Source of the DNA: Marinomonas colpomeniae
GTDB lineage: Bacteria > Pseudomonadota > Gammaproteobacteria > Pseudomonadales > Marinomonadaceae
Assembly (NCBI RefSeq): GCF_014803385.1
Contig: NZ_JACYFC010000002.1
Coordinates: forward strand, 124,001 to 188,000
DNA: 64,000 bases
Direction of reading: 5' to 3'
The position numbers and the translations under genes were made by a program. Below the pieces are notes generated by a model. The model made no database searches. It had not been told where the DNA came from and saw nothing but the letters and a program-made list of their open reading frames with translations. Position 1 is the first letter of the stretch. Each line of letters opens with the position of its first letter. This document shows, piece by piece, positions 38,015 to 48,026 of the stretch.

Positions 38015-38551
38015 CTAGGAGTTTATCGCCTCGGACAGTTTCGCTAATTTACCGCGTACTGAACCGTCGATGATTAAGTCACCTGTACGTATAATCACGC
38101 CACCAATCAGGCTCGCGTCAGTTTCATTGATCAAGTTAACAGTACGGTCTAACTTTTTACTCAATGAAGCGGCTAATGCTTGTGCTTGCTCAGCTGATAA
38201 TTCGAATGCTGACGTAAAATTAACATTTACGGCTTTTTCGAAATTCAATTTGAACTGTTGAAATAACATAGAAATTGCTGGGATAAGAGTTAAACGCTTA
38301 TTCTCAGCAAGAGTAAGCAAAAATGCTTTACCCTGTTCTGTTGTTACTTCAGCACAAACGTCCGCTAGAGCGTTTGCCTTCTCTTCCGCGCTAAAAGCTG
38401 GGTTTCCAAGTGCTACTTTAAGCTTAGGATCAACTGTTACAGTAGCTAATATGTTTAACATATCAGCCCATTCTGTAATGTGTCCTTGCTCGCGAGCAAC
38501 TTCGAAAGCGGCTCTAGCGTACGGTCGCGCGACTGTTTTTAATTCAGCCAT
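38015..38551 (-). CDS. atpH: ATP synthase delta subunit
   Basis: A 178-residue peripheral-stalk subunit joining F1 to the b dimer. The N-terminal ARPYARAAFEVAREQG and the C-terminal SLIGGVIIRTGDLIIDGSVRGKLAKL are the family signatures. It is 11 bp after atpF. Confidence 0.96.
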   Translation of the reverse strand: MAELKTVARPYARAAFEVAREQGHITEWADMLNILATVTVDPKLKVALGNPAFSAEEKANALADVCAEVTTEQGKAFLLTLAENKRLTLIPAISMLFQQFKLNFEKAVNVNFTSAFELSAEQAQALAASLSKKLDRTVNLINETDASLIGGVIIRTGDLIIDGSVRGKLAKLSEAINS

Positions 38552-38562
38552 TAAACCCTCGC

Positions 38563-39033
38563 TTAAAGCTCTTTAGCGAGTTTTTCAACGATCTCGCTAT
38601 GTGCTTTTTCGTCAATTGTGGCACCCAAAATTTTCTCAGCACCAGCAAAGGCAAGAACTGAAACCTGAGCACGCAATGCTTCTTTAGCACGCAATACATC
38701 TTGTTCAATTTCTGCTTGAGCTGCTTTTCGCAAGCGTTTGCCATCAGCAATCACTTGTTCTTTAGCCTCTTCAATCATTTGGTTAGCACGTTTATTGGCT
38801 TGTTCAATTATATCGGCCGCATCATCTTTGGTTTCACGTATAAGTTGAGTGGCTTGTTCTTGCGCCAATTCAAGGTCACGTGAAGCACGATTTGCTGCTT
38901 CTAAACCGTCTGCAATTTTTTTACTGCGCTCTTCGAGCGCAGCAATCACTGGTGGCCACACATATTTCATGCAGAACCAGACAAAAATCGCAAACGAAAT
39001 AGCTTGGCCTATAAGTGTGAGATTTAAATTCAC
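38563..39033 (-). CDS. atpF: ATP synthase b subunit
   Basis: A 156-residue stator subunit. One N-terminal membrane helix (about residues 5-27, [20 protein letters not shown]) precedes a long charged coiled coil with repeated Ala/Glu/Lys content, the standard b architecture and length. Confidence 0.96.
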   Translation of the reverse strand: MNLNLTLIGQAISFAIFVWFCMKYVWPPVIAALEERSKKIADGLEAANRASRDLELAQEQATQLIRETKDDAADIIEQANKRANQMIEEAKEQVIADGKRLRKAAQAEIEQDVLRAKEALRAQVSVLAFAGAEKILGATIDEKAHSEIVEKLAKEL

Positions 39034-39087
39034 GCTAATATCCTCGCTCTAAGTCGTTTAAAAAAGTTTTCAAATTAAGTTGAAAAC

Positions 39088-39366
<279 letters not shown>

Positions 39367-39407
39367 TTAATTTACAAGGTTTAAAAAACAAGGGTATTAC
39401 AAAATCA

Positions 39408-40253
<846 letters not shown>

Positions 40254-40283
40254 TTAATGATTAAAATCTTTTTCTTTCTCGCT

Positions 40284-40688
40284 TTAGTTTTTCAGCAAAA
40301 AAGGACTGAGCCAATGGCTCAAAATAGCCGTACCAAAACCTGCAAAAAAGTACTCTGCAGATAAAGGTTTTATCAAAAGAAAAACCAGCGACAATAAAAC
40401 TGCTGTCATTACTAATTTACCAGCTTCCCCGCGATAAAATGATCTAACAACTTCTTTTGCTGGACGTATTTTCTTATGTCCGAAGACTCGAAAAGCCATA
40501 TAGAAGCTGGGGCATAAACTAGAAAATGCACCCAGTAAAAAAGAATATGAACTTAGACCGCCAGCGATATAAAAAATTCCCAATGATATAAGAAAAGTAA
40601 GTAAAAACTGTAATAAGATAAAGCGAAATACAGCCTGCTTTTTCGCGCTTATAATTGCGCTTGCACTTAGCGGCTTATTTACTCCCAT
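40284..40688 (-). CDS. atpI: ATP synthase subunit I
   Basis: A 134-residue, four-span membrane protein that heads the atp operon; AtpI-type proteins help assemble the c ring. Hydrophobic segments lie near residues 20-38, 45-65, 90-107 and 113-130. Identity rests on position, size and topology more than on motifs, as usual for this poorly conserved subunit. The 163-bp gap to parB should hold the operon promoter. Confidence 0.88.
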   Translation of the reverse strand: MGVNKPLSASAIISAKKQAVFRFILLQFLLTFLISLGIFYIAGGLSSYSFLLGAFSSLCPSFYMAFRVFGHKKIRPAKEVVRSFYRGEAGKLVMTAVLLSLVFLLIKPLSAEYFFAGFGTAILSHWLSPFLLKN

Positions 40689-40851
40689 TACCTAGCTCTC
40701 TATTCGCACTATAAAAGTGCAATCAATGTGATGATTTATAAAATTCGAGGCATTATATGGGTAATAGCAGCTGTATTCAACTTAAAGTGATAAGCAAAAT
40801 AACTTTCTAGACATCTTGTTAAGTCAAATAAAATAACTTTTAAAATTTATT

Positions 40852-41736
40852 TTATTTGACTTCTAGCAGTTCATTGATCAAGAGTTCCAAGTGTTCTGGA
40901 TTACGATACTCTATAACGAGTTTACCTTTACCTTTTGCTGAAGGCTGTATTTTTACAGCAGCATTGATTTTTTGACTAATACGTTCAGCTTCTGCACTTA
41001 AATCAGGCAAGACAGGTTTATTGTCTTCAATTTTTTTTGTTATTTGGAAGTTTTTAACCAGTTTTTCTGTTTCACGAACAGAAAGGGATTGAGTAACAAC
41101 TTGCGAAGCGGCTTGAATTTGTTTGTCATGCTCTAATGGAAGTAACGCACGAGCATGACCCATTTCGATATCACCATGCTCTAATAAACGTCGTACTTCA
41201 GGCGTTAAACCTAACAAGCGTAATAAATTTGCAACAGTAGATCGAGACTTACCAACCGTATCAGCAACCTCTTGTTGAGTGAGATTAAAATCTTCAACTA
41301 ATCGCTGTAATGCCAAGGCTTCCTCAACAGGATTTAAATCTTCACGTTGAATGTTTTCAATTAATGCTAATACAACAGCATCAGCATCTTCTACATGACG
41401 AACAATAACCGGTACTTGAGTCAGATCTGCAATTTTTGCCGCACGCCAGCGACGCTCACCGGCAATAATTTCATATTGATTATGACCATTTGGTCGTACC
41501 ACGATAGGCTGCATAATACCTTGTGTACGAATGGAAGAAGCTAAGTCTTCAAGCTGTGCTGGGTTCATGTCACGACGAGGTTGAAATTTACCTTTTGAAA
41601 GCCATTCAACAGGTAAATACGTTAGACCTTTTACTTGATCATTATTAGAGCCACCATTTACTTCTTTTGTTTCAGTAGTTTGTGGTGCTAATAAAGCATC
41701 TAAGCCGCGACCTAAGCCTCTTTTTTTCATCGTCAT
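40852..41736 (-). CDS. parB: Chromosome partitioning protein ParB
   Basis: A 294-residue ParB/Spo0J CTPase that spreads from parS. The N-terminus KKRGLGRGLDALLAP is the ParA-stimulating tail, YEIIAGERRWRAAKIA contains the GERRxRA CTP-binding box, and the helix-turn-helix lies near residues 150-190 (LTQQEVADTVGKSRSTVANLLRLL). The C-terminal region (KGKLVIEYRNPEHLELLINELLEV) is the dimer domain. It pairs with parA 58 bp upstream. Confidence 0.97.
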   Translation of the reverse strand: MTMKKRGLGRGLDALLAPQTTETKEVNGGSNNDQVKGLTYLPVEWLSKGKFQPRRDMNPAQLEDLASSIRTQGIMQPIVVRPNGHNQYEIIAGERRWRAAKIADLTQVPVIVRHVEDADAVVLALIENIQREDLNPVEEALALQRLVEDFNLTQQEVADTVGKSRSTVANLLRLLGLTPEVRRLLEHGDIEMGHARALLPLEHDKQIQAASQVVTQSLSVRETEKLVKNFQITKKIEDNKPVLPDLSAEAERISQKINAAVKIQPSAKGKGKLVIEYRNPEHLELLINELLEVK

Positions 41737-41794
41737 TTCACTAACCCTAATTGGTACTTAAATTCTAATAATTAAAATATGATCTAAACAGTTA

Positions 41795-42562
41795 TTACGC
41801 AACACACTTACGGATAAATTCACCAGCTAATGCAAGGTAAGCAATAGCCCCTCGCGATTGTTTTTCATAATGCAATACAGGTAAACCATAACTAGGTGAT
41901 TCAGCTAAACGAATATTTCTAGGGATAACAGTGTCATAAACTTTTTCACCAAAATGCTTATGAAGCTGTGTAGATACATCATGAGTTAAACTAGGACGAG
42001 GATCATACATGGTTCGTAAAATACCTTCGACTTCCAGAGATGGGTTCAGTGTTTGAGTAATACGCTCAATAGTCTGCAGTAAGGCAGTTAGTCCTTCCAG
42101 TGCATAATATTCACACTGTACAGGGATAAGAACACCCTGAGAGGCTGCTAATGCGTTTACCGTCAACATATTCAATGCAGGCGGACAATCTAATAAAATG
42201 TAATCAAAATCATTGTCAACTTCATATAGCCCAGCACGAAGTCTGGTTTCTTTACTTGGTAAATCCAGTAAAGCGACTTCTGCACCGGTTAAGTCACCAT
42301 TAGCGGGTAATACCCAGTATTCACCAGGCATACTTTTTTTCATGACTTCTTTTACACCATGCGAGCCAACTAATACATCGTATACGCTTGTATCTAGCTC
42401 GCCTTTAATCAAGCCACTGCCCGTTGTAGCGTTACCTTGCGGATCTAAATCAATCAATAAAACTCGGCGTTTCATCGCAGCAAGTGATGCCGCTAAATTT
42501 ACACAAGTAGTGGTTTTGCCAACACCACCTTTTTGATTAGTAACTGCAATGGTTCTTGCCAT
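41795..42562 (-). CDS. parA: Chromosome partitioning ATPase ParA
   Basis: A 255-residue Soj/ParA ATPase. The deviant Walker A is KGGVGKTT at residues 10-17, followed by LLIDLDPQGNATTGSG and DYILLDCPPALNMLTVNAL. The absence of an N-terminal DNA-binding extension marks it as the chromosomal, origin-linked type. It is 3 bp after rsmG and co-transcribed with parB. Confidence 0.97.
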   Translation of the reverse strand: MARTIAVTNQKGGVGKTTTCVNLAASLAAMKRRVLLIDLDPQGNATTGSGLIKGELDTSVYDVLVGSHGVKEVMKKSMPGEYWVLPANGDLTGAEVALLDLPSKETRLRAGLYEVDNDFDYILLDCPPALNMLTVNALAASQGVLIPVQCEYYALEGLTALLQTIERITQTLNPSLEVEGILRTMYDPRPSLTHDVSTQLHKHFGEKVYDTVIPRNIRLAESPSYGLPVLHYEKQSRGAIAYLALAGEFIRKCVA

Positions 42563-42565
42563 TCT

Positions 42566-43192
42566 TTATCCTTTACGCGTCATCACTACCATGTGACGCT
42601 CAGCCTGAACATTTGGCACATTTAGAGGTTCAGCAAAAACTAACTCAACCTCTTTCGGTAATGCCGCTATTTCTTCACTAGGGTAAACACCTTTCATGGC
42701 TAAAAAATTACCAGAATCTTTTGGAAGAGGTAATGTCCAATTAATCATATCTTGTAAAGAAGCAAAGGCTCGAGAAATAACATGGTCATATTGACCCTGA
42801 TATTGATGTTTCTCAACTCGTTCATTCGCCACAGTGACATTATGAATGCCTAACTCCATTTTAACCTGAGTTAAAAAACGGGTTTTTTTACCATTACTAT
42901 CTAATAAGGTGAAACGTTTATCAGGATAACATATAGCAAGCACCATACCAGGCAAGCCAGGCCCAGTACCAACATCTATAATATTTTCACCTGTTATATA
43001 AGGTAAGGTGGCTAAACTGTCTAACAAATGCAAAGAAATCATTTGCTCAACATCACGAATAGCAGTCAGGTTGTAAGCCTTATTCCATTTTTCGAGCATA
43101 GCAAGATAGTTTACAAGTATCTGAATAGTCTCATCAGATAAAACAACGCCCATTTGTTGGGCGCCTTTTTGAATAGTCTCAAAGTGTGGCAC
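42566..43192 (-). CDS. rsmG: 16S rRNA m7G527 methyltransferase
   Basis: A 208-residue SAM-dependent methyltransferase (GidB) that modifies G527 of 16S rRNA. The SAM-binding segment is IIDVGTGPGLPGMVLAI, and KAYNLTAIRD and VISRAFASLQDMI are family hallmarks. It starts with GTG at 43192. It lies 53 bp after mnmG, the classic gidA-gidB pair. Confidence 0.96.
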   Translation of the reverse strand: MPHFETIQKGAQQMGVVLSDETIQILVNYLAMLEKWNKAYNLTAIRDVEQMISLHLLDSLATLPYITGENIIDVGTGPGLPGMVLAICYPDKRFTLLDSNGKKTRFLTQVKMELGIHNVTVANERVEKHQYQGQYDHVISRAFASLQDMINWTLPLPKDSGNFLAMKGVYPSEEIAALPKEVELVFAEPLNVPNVQAERHMVVMTRKG

Positions 43193-43245
43193 AGTCGATC
43201 CATTTCAATAAAGAATTAGCTATAAGGAATTATCGGCTGATGATT

Positions 43246-45135
43246 TTAGGCACTTTTACGTGCAATGGCACGTTTTTTCAAGTGAACAAGAAGTAAAGAA
43301 ACCGCGGCAGGTGTAACCCCTTGAATACGAGATGCTGCAGCCAGTGTTTCAGGGCGAAGTTGGTTCAACTTTTGTTTCACCTCATTCGACATACCTTCCA
43401 TACTCGAGTAATCCAAATCATCAGGCAGTTTTGTATTTTCTTGACGACGTAAACGCTCTATATCTTCCGCTTGGCGAGAAATATAACCAGCATATTTAAC
43501 TGCAATTTGAACTTGCTCAGAAACTTGTTCGTCAACACTATCATCTGGAGTATTTTTTAAATTAGCCACATCTGAATAAACAATATTAGGACGTTTCAAT
43601 AGATCTAATAAGTTGTATTCATGGGTAATAGGAACTTCAAGTTTAGGATTAATAATTGCAGCTTCTGGAGAATTAGGAACAATCCAAGTCGATTTTAGTC
43701 TTTGAGTTTCAATTTCCACGGCTTCACGTTTTTTACAAAAAGCAGCCCAGCGTTCATCAGAAACTAAGCCAAGTTCATGGCCTTTTTCTGTCAAACGCAT
43801 GTCAGCATTATCTTCACGTAAAATTAGGCGGTATTCAGCACGGCTAGTAAACATGCGATAAGGTTCTTTTGTTCCCATGCTAATCAAGTCATCAACCAAA
43901 ACACCCAAATAAGCTTCATCGCGACGTGGCGTCCAAGCGTCTTTTTCTTGAGTAAGCAGTGCGGCATTCAAACCAGCAAGTAAGCCTTGAGCACCAGCTT
44001 CTTCATAACCTGTTGTACCATTGATTTGTCCTGCAAAGAACAGTCCTGGCATGTGTTTGGTTTCTAAAGAATATTTTAAATCTTGAGGATTAAAGTAGTC
44101 GTATTCAATCGCATAACCAGGACGAATAATATGAGCATTTTCCATCCCTTTCATTGAACGAACTAATTCAATTTGTACATCAAAAGGTAAAGAAGTCGAA
44201 ATACCATTGGGGTAAAGTTCGTGAGTTGTTAGACCTTCAGGTTCGATAAAAATCTGATGTGAATTTTTATCAGCGAATCGGACTATTTTATCTTCAATTG
44301 AAGGGCAGTAACGAGGACCAACGCCTTCAATCACACCTGTGTACATAGGTGATCTGTCCATACCAGCACGAATAATATCATGAGTGCGTTCATTGGTATG
44401 AGTAATAAAACATTCAATTTGACGAGGATGCATTGCACGATTGCCCATGTAAGACATAACAGGCGTTATATCATCACCTGGTTGTGCTTGCATTTGAGAA
44501 AAATCAACTGAACGAGCATCAATACGGGGTGGAGTTCCTGTTTTTAAACGATCTACTCGAAATGGTAAAGCACGTAATTTTTCAGCTAAACCAATAGACG
44601 GTGGATCACCAGCTCGACCACCAGAATGATTCTGCAAGCCAATATGAATTATACCACCTAAGAAAGTACCTGCCGTTAAAACAACCGTTTTACTGTTAAA
44701 GCGTATACCAGTTTGTGTAATAACACCTCTAGCAGCACCTTCTTCAACAATTAAATCTTCAGCAGATTGTTGAAAAAGCCATAAATTTTCTTGGTTCTCT
44801 AATTTATGTCGAATAGCTGCTTTGTATAAAATACGGTCAGCTTGAGCACGTGTTGCTCGAACAGCTGGGCCTTTACGAGAGTTCAAGGTTCTAAATTGAA
44901 TACCAGCCTGATCCGTTGCTAAACCCATAGCACCGTCCAAAGCATCAATTTCTTTTACCAGATGAGATTTCCCTATACCACCAATGGCTGGATTACAGGA
45001 CATTTGCCCTAAAGTTTCAATGTTGTGGGAAAGTAATAATGTTTTGACACCCATGCGAGCGGCAGCCAAAGCGGCTTCTGTACCAGCATGTCCACCACCA
45101 ACCACAATTACATCAAAACGACTTGGGAAATCCAC
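43246..45135 (-). CDS. mnmG: tRNA uridine-34 5-carboxymethylaminomethyl modification enzyme MnmG
   Basis: A 629-residue FAD protein (GidA) that with MnmE installs cmnm5U34. The FAD motif is [40 protein letters not shown] and [29 protein letters not shown] are diagnostic. Start GTG at 45135 with GAGG 6 nt upstream. Its upstream gap is the oriC candidate. The partner mnmE is about 5 kb away, separated by an accessory insertion. Confidence 0.97.
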   Translation of the reverse strand: MDFPSRFDVIVVGGGHAGTEAALAAARMGVKTLLLSHNIETLGQMSCNPAIGGIGKSHLVKEIDALDGAMGLATDQAGIQFRTLNSRKGPAVRATRAQADRILYKAAIRHKLENQENLWLFQQSAEDLIVEEGAARGVITQTGIRFNSKTVVLTAGTFLGGIIHIGLQNHSGGRAGDPPSIGLAEKLRALPFRVDRLKTGTPPRIDARSVDFSQMQAQPGDDITPVMSYMGNRAMHPRQIECFITHTNERTHDIIRAGMDRSPMYTGVIEGVGPRYCPSIEDKIVRFADKNSHQIFIEPEGLTTHELYPNGISTSLPFDVQIELVRSMKGMENAHIIRPGYAIEYDYFNPQDLKYSLETKHMPGLFFAGQINGTTGYEEAGAQGLLAGLNAALLTQEKDAWTPRRDEAYLGVLVDDLISMGTKEPYRMFTSRAEYRLILREDNADMRLTEKGHELGLVSDERWAAFCKKREAVEIETQRLKSTWIVPNSPEAAIINPKLEVPITHEYNLLDLLKRPNIVYSDVANLKNTPDDSVDEQVSEQVQIAVKYAGYISRQAEDIERLRRQENTKLPDDLDYSSMEGMSNEVKQKLNQLRPETLAAASRIQGVTPAAVSLLLVHLKKRAIARKSA

Positions 45136-45964
45136 GGGAACCTCGGTATTACAAAATTAACAGATAAAATGAATAAAAAACGATCAACGCTTGATTTAGG
45201 CCGCTTAGTATATAGGCAAATTTTCAAAAAGAAAGCGATCGAACTCTAGTTAACCGGTCATCAATATTAATATATATAAGTAAGTATATAAGATCTTTTA
45301 TATTTGTTATGTTTATATAGTAAGAGAAAATCTGTACATAAGTCATTTTTTTTCATATATATCAGTTTATTAGATCGATAATATCTTGTTAATTACCCCC
45401 CTTTCTTCCTGTGTTGTGGATAACCTAATCCTGTGTATAAAAGCACTACTTATACACTGATCAAATTTAACCTCTAAGTTGTTAAAAACTGTGCAAAACT
45501 TCCTATCAATCTATCACCGTACTTATCAACAGCCTTTTTCTATATTTTATTAAATTACAAGTTATTGTTTTGTATGAATTTTACTATTTTTTATAGGCCT
45601 TTTAGAGGGGCGACATTAAAAATTTAATCCACAAGTAAAAAAATAAAAAAAGTGGTATTTAGTTAAATAAAATGACTTTAGGAAAGTTGATAATGTTGAA
45701 AAGTACTGATTTATATAGGTTTTTAACAATGTGTAGAAAATGAAAGGTTGTTCTCTAAAACTCTTAATTGTTAGTAACTTTGGTTTTATGCTTAAATTTT
45801 AAAAAAAGAGTCACATAAAGGTACTAAGATGCTCTAAAAATAGATTAATTAGTCAACAGGAAGGCATAATTTTATATGCGCATAAAAAAGCCTTTGACCT
45901 ACTACTTAAGTAAAAATCAAAGGCTTTATAGGTAGTATGTTAAAAGAAGACTTAATGGTTAAGA
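45136..45964. other. Candidate chromosomal replication origin (oriC) between mnmG and adh
   Basis: An 829-bp AT-rich gap. Perfect DnaA boxes (TTWTNCACA) are on the minus strand at 45415-45423, 45432-45440 and 45490-45498. One-mismatch boxes lie at 45450-45458, 45523-45531, 45625-45633 and 45730-45738. A 13-mer GATCTTTTATATT at 45292-45304 matches the E. coli unwinding-element consensus at all but one fixed base, within an AT-rich tract (about 45262-45410). GATC occurs at 45182, 45237, 45292, 45373 and 45459. The position next to mnmG is that of E. coli/Vibrio oriC. A competing box cluster lies upstream of dnaA. Confidence 0.65.
45885..45929 (-). terminator. Rho-independent terminator of the alcohol dehydrogenase gene
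   Basis: Stem AAAGCCTTTGA / TCAAAGGCTTT with a 19-nt loop, followed on the minus strand by a six-T run. It lies 36 bp after the adh stop and would shield the origin region from read-through. Confidence 0.75.
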
Positions 45965-47020
45965 TTAGCTGTTTTTTAAGCTTTTCATATCAATGATAAA
46001 ACGATATTTTACATCACCTTGCTTCATGCGTTGGTAAGCTTGGTTTATGTCTTGAATACTAATCATCTCAGCGTCACATTCGATATCATGCTTAGCACAA
46101 AAATCTAGTACTTCTTGAGTCTCTGCAATACCTCCTATTAAAGAGCCAGTAAGAACACGACGTTTTAACACAAGATTAGCAGCGTGTACCGCAGGTTCTA
46201 TCGGTTCAATGAGACCAACTAAAATGTGTGTACCATCTACTTTTAAACAATTTAAGTAAGGGTTTAAATCATGCTGAACAGGAATAGTGTCTAACAAGTA
46301 ATCAAAAGACATTACAGAGGCTTTCATTTGAGCTTCATCTGTCGAAACAACAACATGATCAGCTCCTTGCAGTTTTGCCTCAGCTACCTTACTTTCAGAG
46401 CGAGTAAAGATAGTCACTTCTGCACCAAAAGCTTTGGCGAACTTAACTCCCATATGCCCTAAGCCACCCATACCTAAAACTCCTACTTTATCGCCTGCCT
46501 TCACGCCGTGATGGCGAAGAGGAGAATAGGTCGTAACACCAGCACATAAAAGTGGGGCTGCCTTACTAGCATCTAGAGCTTGAGGAATAGATAAAACAAA
46601 TTTTTCACGAACAACAATGTGATCAGAGTAACCACCGTACGTAATAGAACCGTCTATTAAATCTTTAAAACCATAAGTTCCTACAGAACCGTTATCACAA
46701 TATTGTTCTAGATCGGCTTCACATTGAGAGCAATGCTGGCAAGAATCCACCATACAACCGACACCAACAAGATCACCCACTTTATATTTACTAACTTTGT
46801 TACCAATTTCTGTTACACGACCAATAATTTCATGACCTGGAACAACAGGATAGATACTTGGACCCCAATCACTTTCAGCGATATGAATATCTGAATGACA
46901 CACACCACAGTAAAGAATATCTATATTTATATCATCTTCACGAAGCGTGCGTCGTTCAAATGAAAATGGTTCTAGAGGTGTTGTTGCAGATTTTGCTGCA
47001 TAGGATTTTGCTTGACTCAT
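45965..47020 (-). CDS. Zinc-dependent NAD(P) alcohol dehydrogenase / aldehyde reductase (YahK-like)
   Basis: A 351-residue medium-chain dehydrogenase. The catalytic zinc site is in GVCHSDIH and PGHEIIG; the structural zinc cysteines are in CQHCSQCEADLEQYC; the Rossmann motif is GMGGLGHMGVKFAKAFGAEV. The ATG at 47020 is preferred to the GTG at 47029 because GGAG lies 8 nt upstream. It resembles YahK/cinnamyl-alcohol-type enzymes that reduce many aldehydes with NADPH. It diverges from acuR across a 241-bp gap holding a palindromic operator and GTCTAAA half-sites, so a role in acrylate or acrolein handling is plausible but unproven. Confidence 0.85.
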   Translation of the reverse strand: MSQAKSYAAKSATTPLEPFSFERRTLREDDINIDILYCGVCHSDIHIAESDWGPSIYPVVPGHEIIGRVTEIGNKVSKYKVGDLVGVGCMVDSCQHCSQCEADLEQYCDNGSVGTYGFKDLIDGSITYGGYSDHIVVREKFVLSIPQALDASKAAPLLCAGVTTYSPLRHHGVKAGDKVGVLGMGGLGHMGVKFAKAFGAEVTIFTRSESKVAEAKLQGADHVVVSTDEAQMKASVMSFDYLLDTIPVQHDLNPYLNCLKVDGTHILVGLIEPIEPAVHAANLVLKRRVLTGSLIGGIAETQEVLDFCAKHDIECDAEMISIQDINQAYQRMKQGDVKYRFIIDMKSLKNS

Positions 47021-47207
47021 AATGTTCACTCCATTGCTTGAATATGAGATAAGTCTAAAACAATATTTTCTGTTTTGTTCTACAGATTCCGTTGTTAAGC
47101 GTCTAAATTAAGAAACTCCATTCTTCCTACACAATATTAGAAAAATTACCTACTTAATGAATTCATAAATTTAAAAGGGTATTGATATTAATAGGTATTG
47201 TTTTTAA

Positions 47208-47222
47208 TAGACGGTTGGTCTA
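47208..47222. promoter_or_regulatory. AcuR-type operator, copy 1 (adh-acuR gap)
   Basis: Inverted repeat TAGAC-GGTTG-GTCTA within TTTAATAGACGGTTGGTC. Nearly the same sequence occurs at 47998-48012 before acuI, sharing TTTAATAGACG..TGGTCTAAA. It lies 39 bp upstream of the acuR start. Half-sites GTCTAAA at 47101 and 47053, nearer adh, may extend control to the divergent gene. Confidence 0.65.
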
Positions 47223-47261
47223 AATTAGTTTTATAACTTTTATCTTAATAGGTAGCTGAAT

Positions 47262-47927
47262 TTGCTTAGTGTAATTAATGAAAAGTCTTTCACCAGAGAC
47301 TTACCCAGTAAGCCTCGTCGTGGGCGGCCAAAAAGATCATTAAGTAATTCTTATGATACTCGTGAGTCTTTGTTGCATGCAGGTATGTTGGTGTTAACGC
47401 AAACAGGTTTTACTAATAGCAGTATTGACCCTATTTTAAAGTCTGTTGGTGTTCCTAAAGGGTCTTTTTATCATTACTTTGCGAGTAAAGAAGCGTTTGG
47501 TTTTGCTGTGCTTGAATCCTATCGTCGATATTTTGAAAGTAAGTTAGATAGCTTTCTTTTGAACCGTGATGTTTTACCTTTAGAAAGATTAAAAAAATTT
47601 TCGAAAGATGCACAAGATGGCATGGTCCGTCATGATTTTAAGCGAGGCTGCTTGGTAGGAAACCTAGAGCAAGAATCTACGTTATTGTCAGAGGATTTTT
47701 GTGAACAATTAAAAGTCACTTACCTTAGTTGGCAATCACGTGTTGCTGTTTGTTTGTTAGAGGCCCAGCAGCAAGGACAGGTAGCGATTGAATGTGATAT
47801 TGAAAATATGGCTCAAATTTTTTGGGTAGGTTGGGAAGGTGCAGTTCATCGTTCAAGGCTCGTTAAAAGCACTCAACCCTTGAGTGCTTTTTTAGAATTT
47901 TTTATAAAAGCAGTTCAATCTAAATAG
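47262..47927 (+). CDS. acuR: TetR-family repressor, AcuR-like (acrylate-responsive)
   Basis: A 221-residue TetR regulator. After a basic RRGRPKR tail the helix-turn-helix covers about residues 30-75 (GFTNSSIDPILKSVGVPKGSFYHYFASKEAFG), and the ligand domain contains MVRHDFKRGCLVGNLEQE and WVGWEGAVHRSRL, which match recalled AcuR proteins. The start is TTG at 47262 with AGG 9 nt upstream; no in-frame ATG or GTG is close. Linkage to acuI and a shared operator strongly support an AcuR role, with acrylate or a related compound as inducer by analogy with Rhodobacter. Confidence 0.78.
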   Translation: MLSVINEKSFTRDLPSKPRRGRPKRSLSNSYDTRESLLHAGMLVLTQTGFTNSSIDPILKSVGVPKGSFYHYFASKEAFGFAVLESYRRYFESKLDSFLLNRDVLPLERLKKFSKDAQDGMVRHDFKRGCLVGNLEQESTLLSEDFCEQLKVTYLSWQSRVAVCLLEAQQQGQVAIECDIENMAQIFWVGWEGAVHRSRLVKSTQPLSAFLEFFIKAVQSK

Positions 47928-47997
47928 CCTTTTTATAGGCTATAGAAATTAATACAGAGAGCCAAACCTAAGTGTTTGGTTTTTTAAAATAATTTAA

Positions 47998-48012
47998 TAG
48001 ACGAATGGTCTA
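47998..48012. promoter_or_regulatory. AcuR-type operator, copy 2 (acuI promoter)
   Basis: Inverted repeat TAGAC-GAATG-GTCTA, ending 14 bp before the acuI ATG and directly upstream of its GGAG ribosome-binding site. A bound repressor here would block initiation or early elongation. Only the central spacer differs from copy 1. Confidence 0.68.
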
Positions 48013-48026
48013 AAATTGGAGAAATT

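Noticed and set aside
38875-38890. TCACGTGAAGCA in atpF, considered as parS
   Set aside because: Only the core and right half match the consensus; the left four bases do not. Probably coincidental in coding DNA. No exact parS was found in the window.
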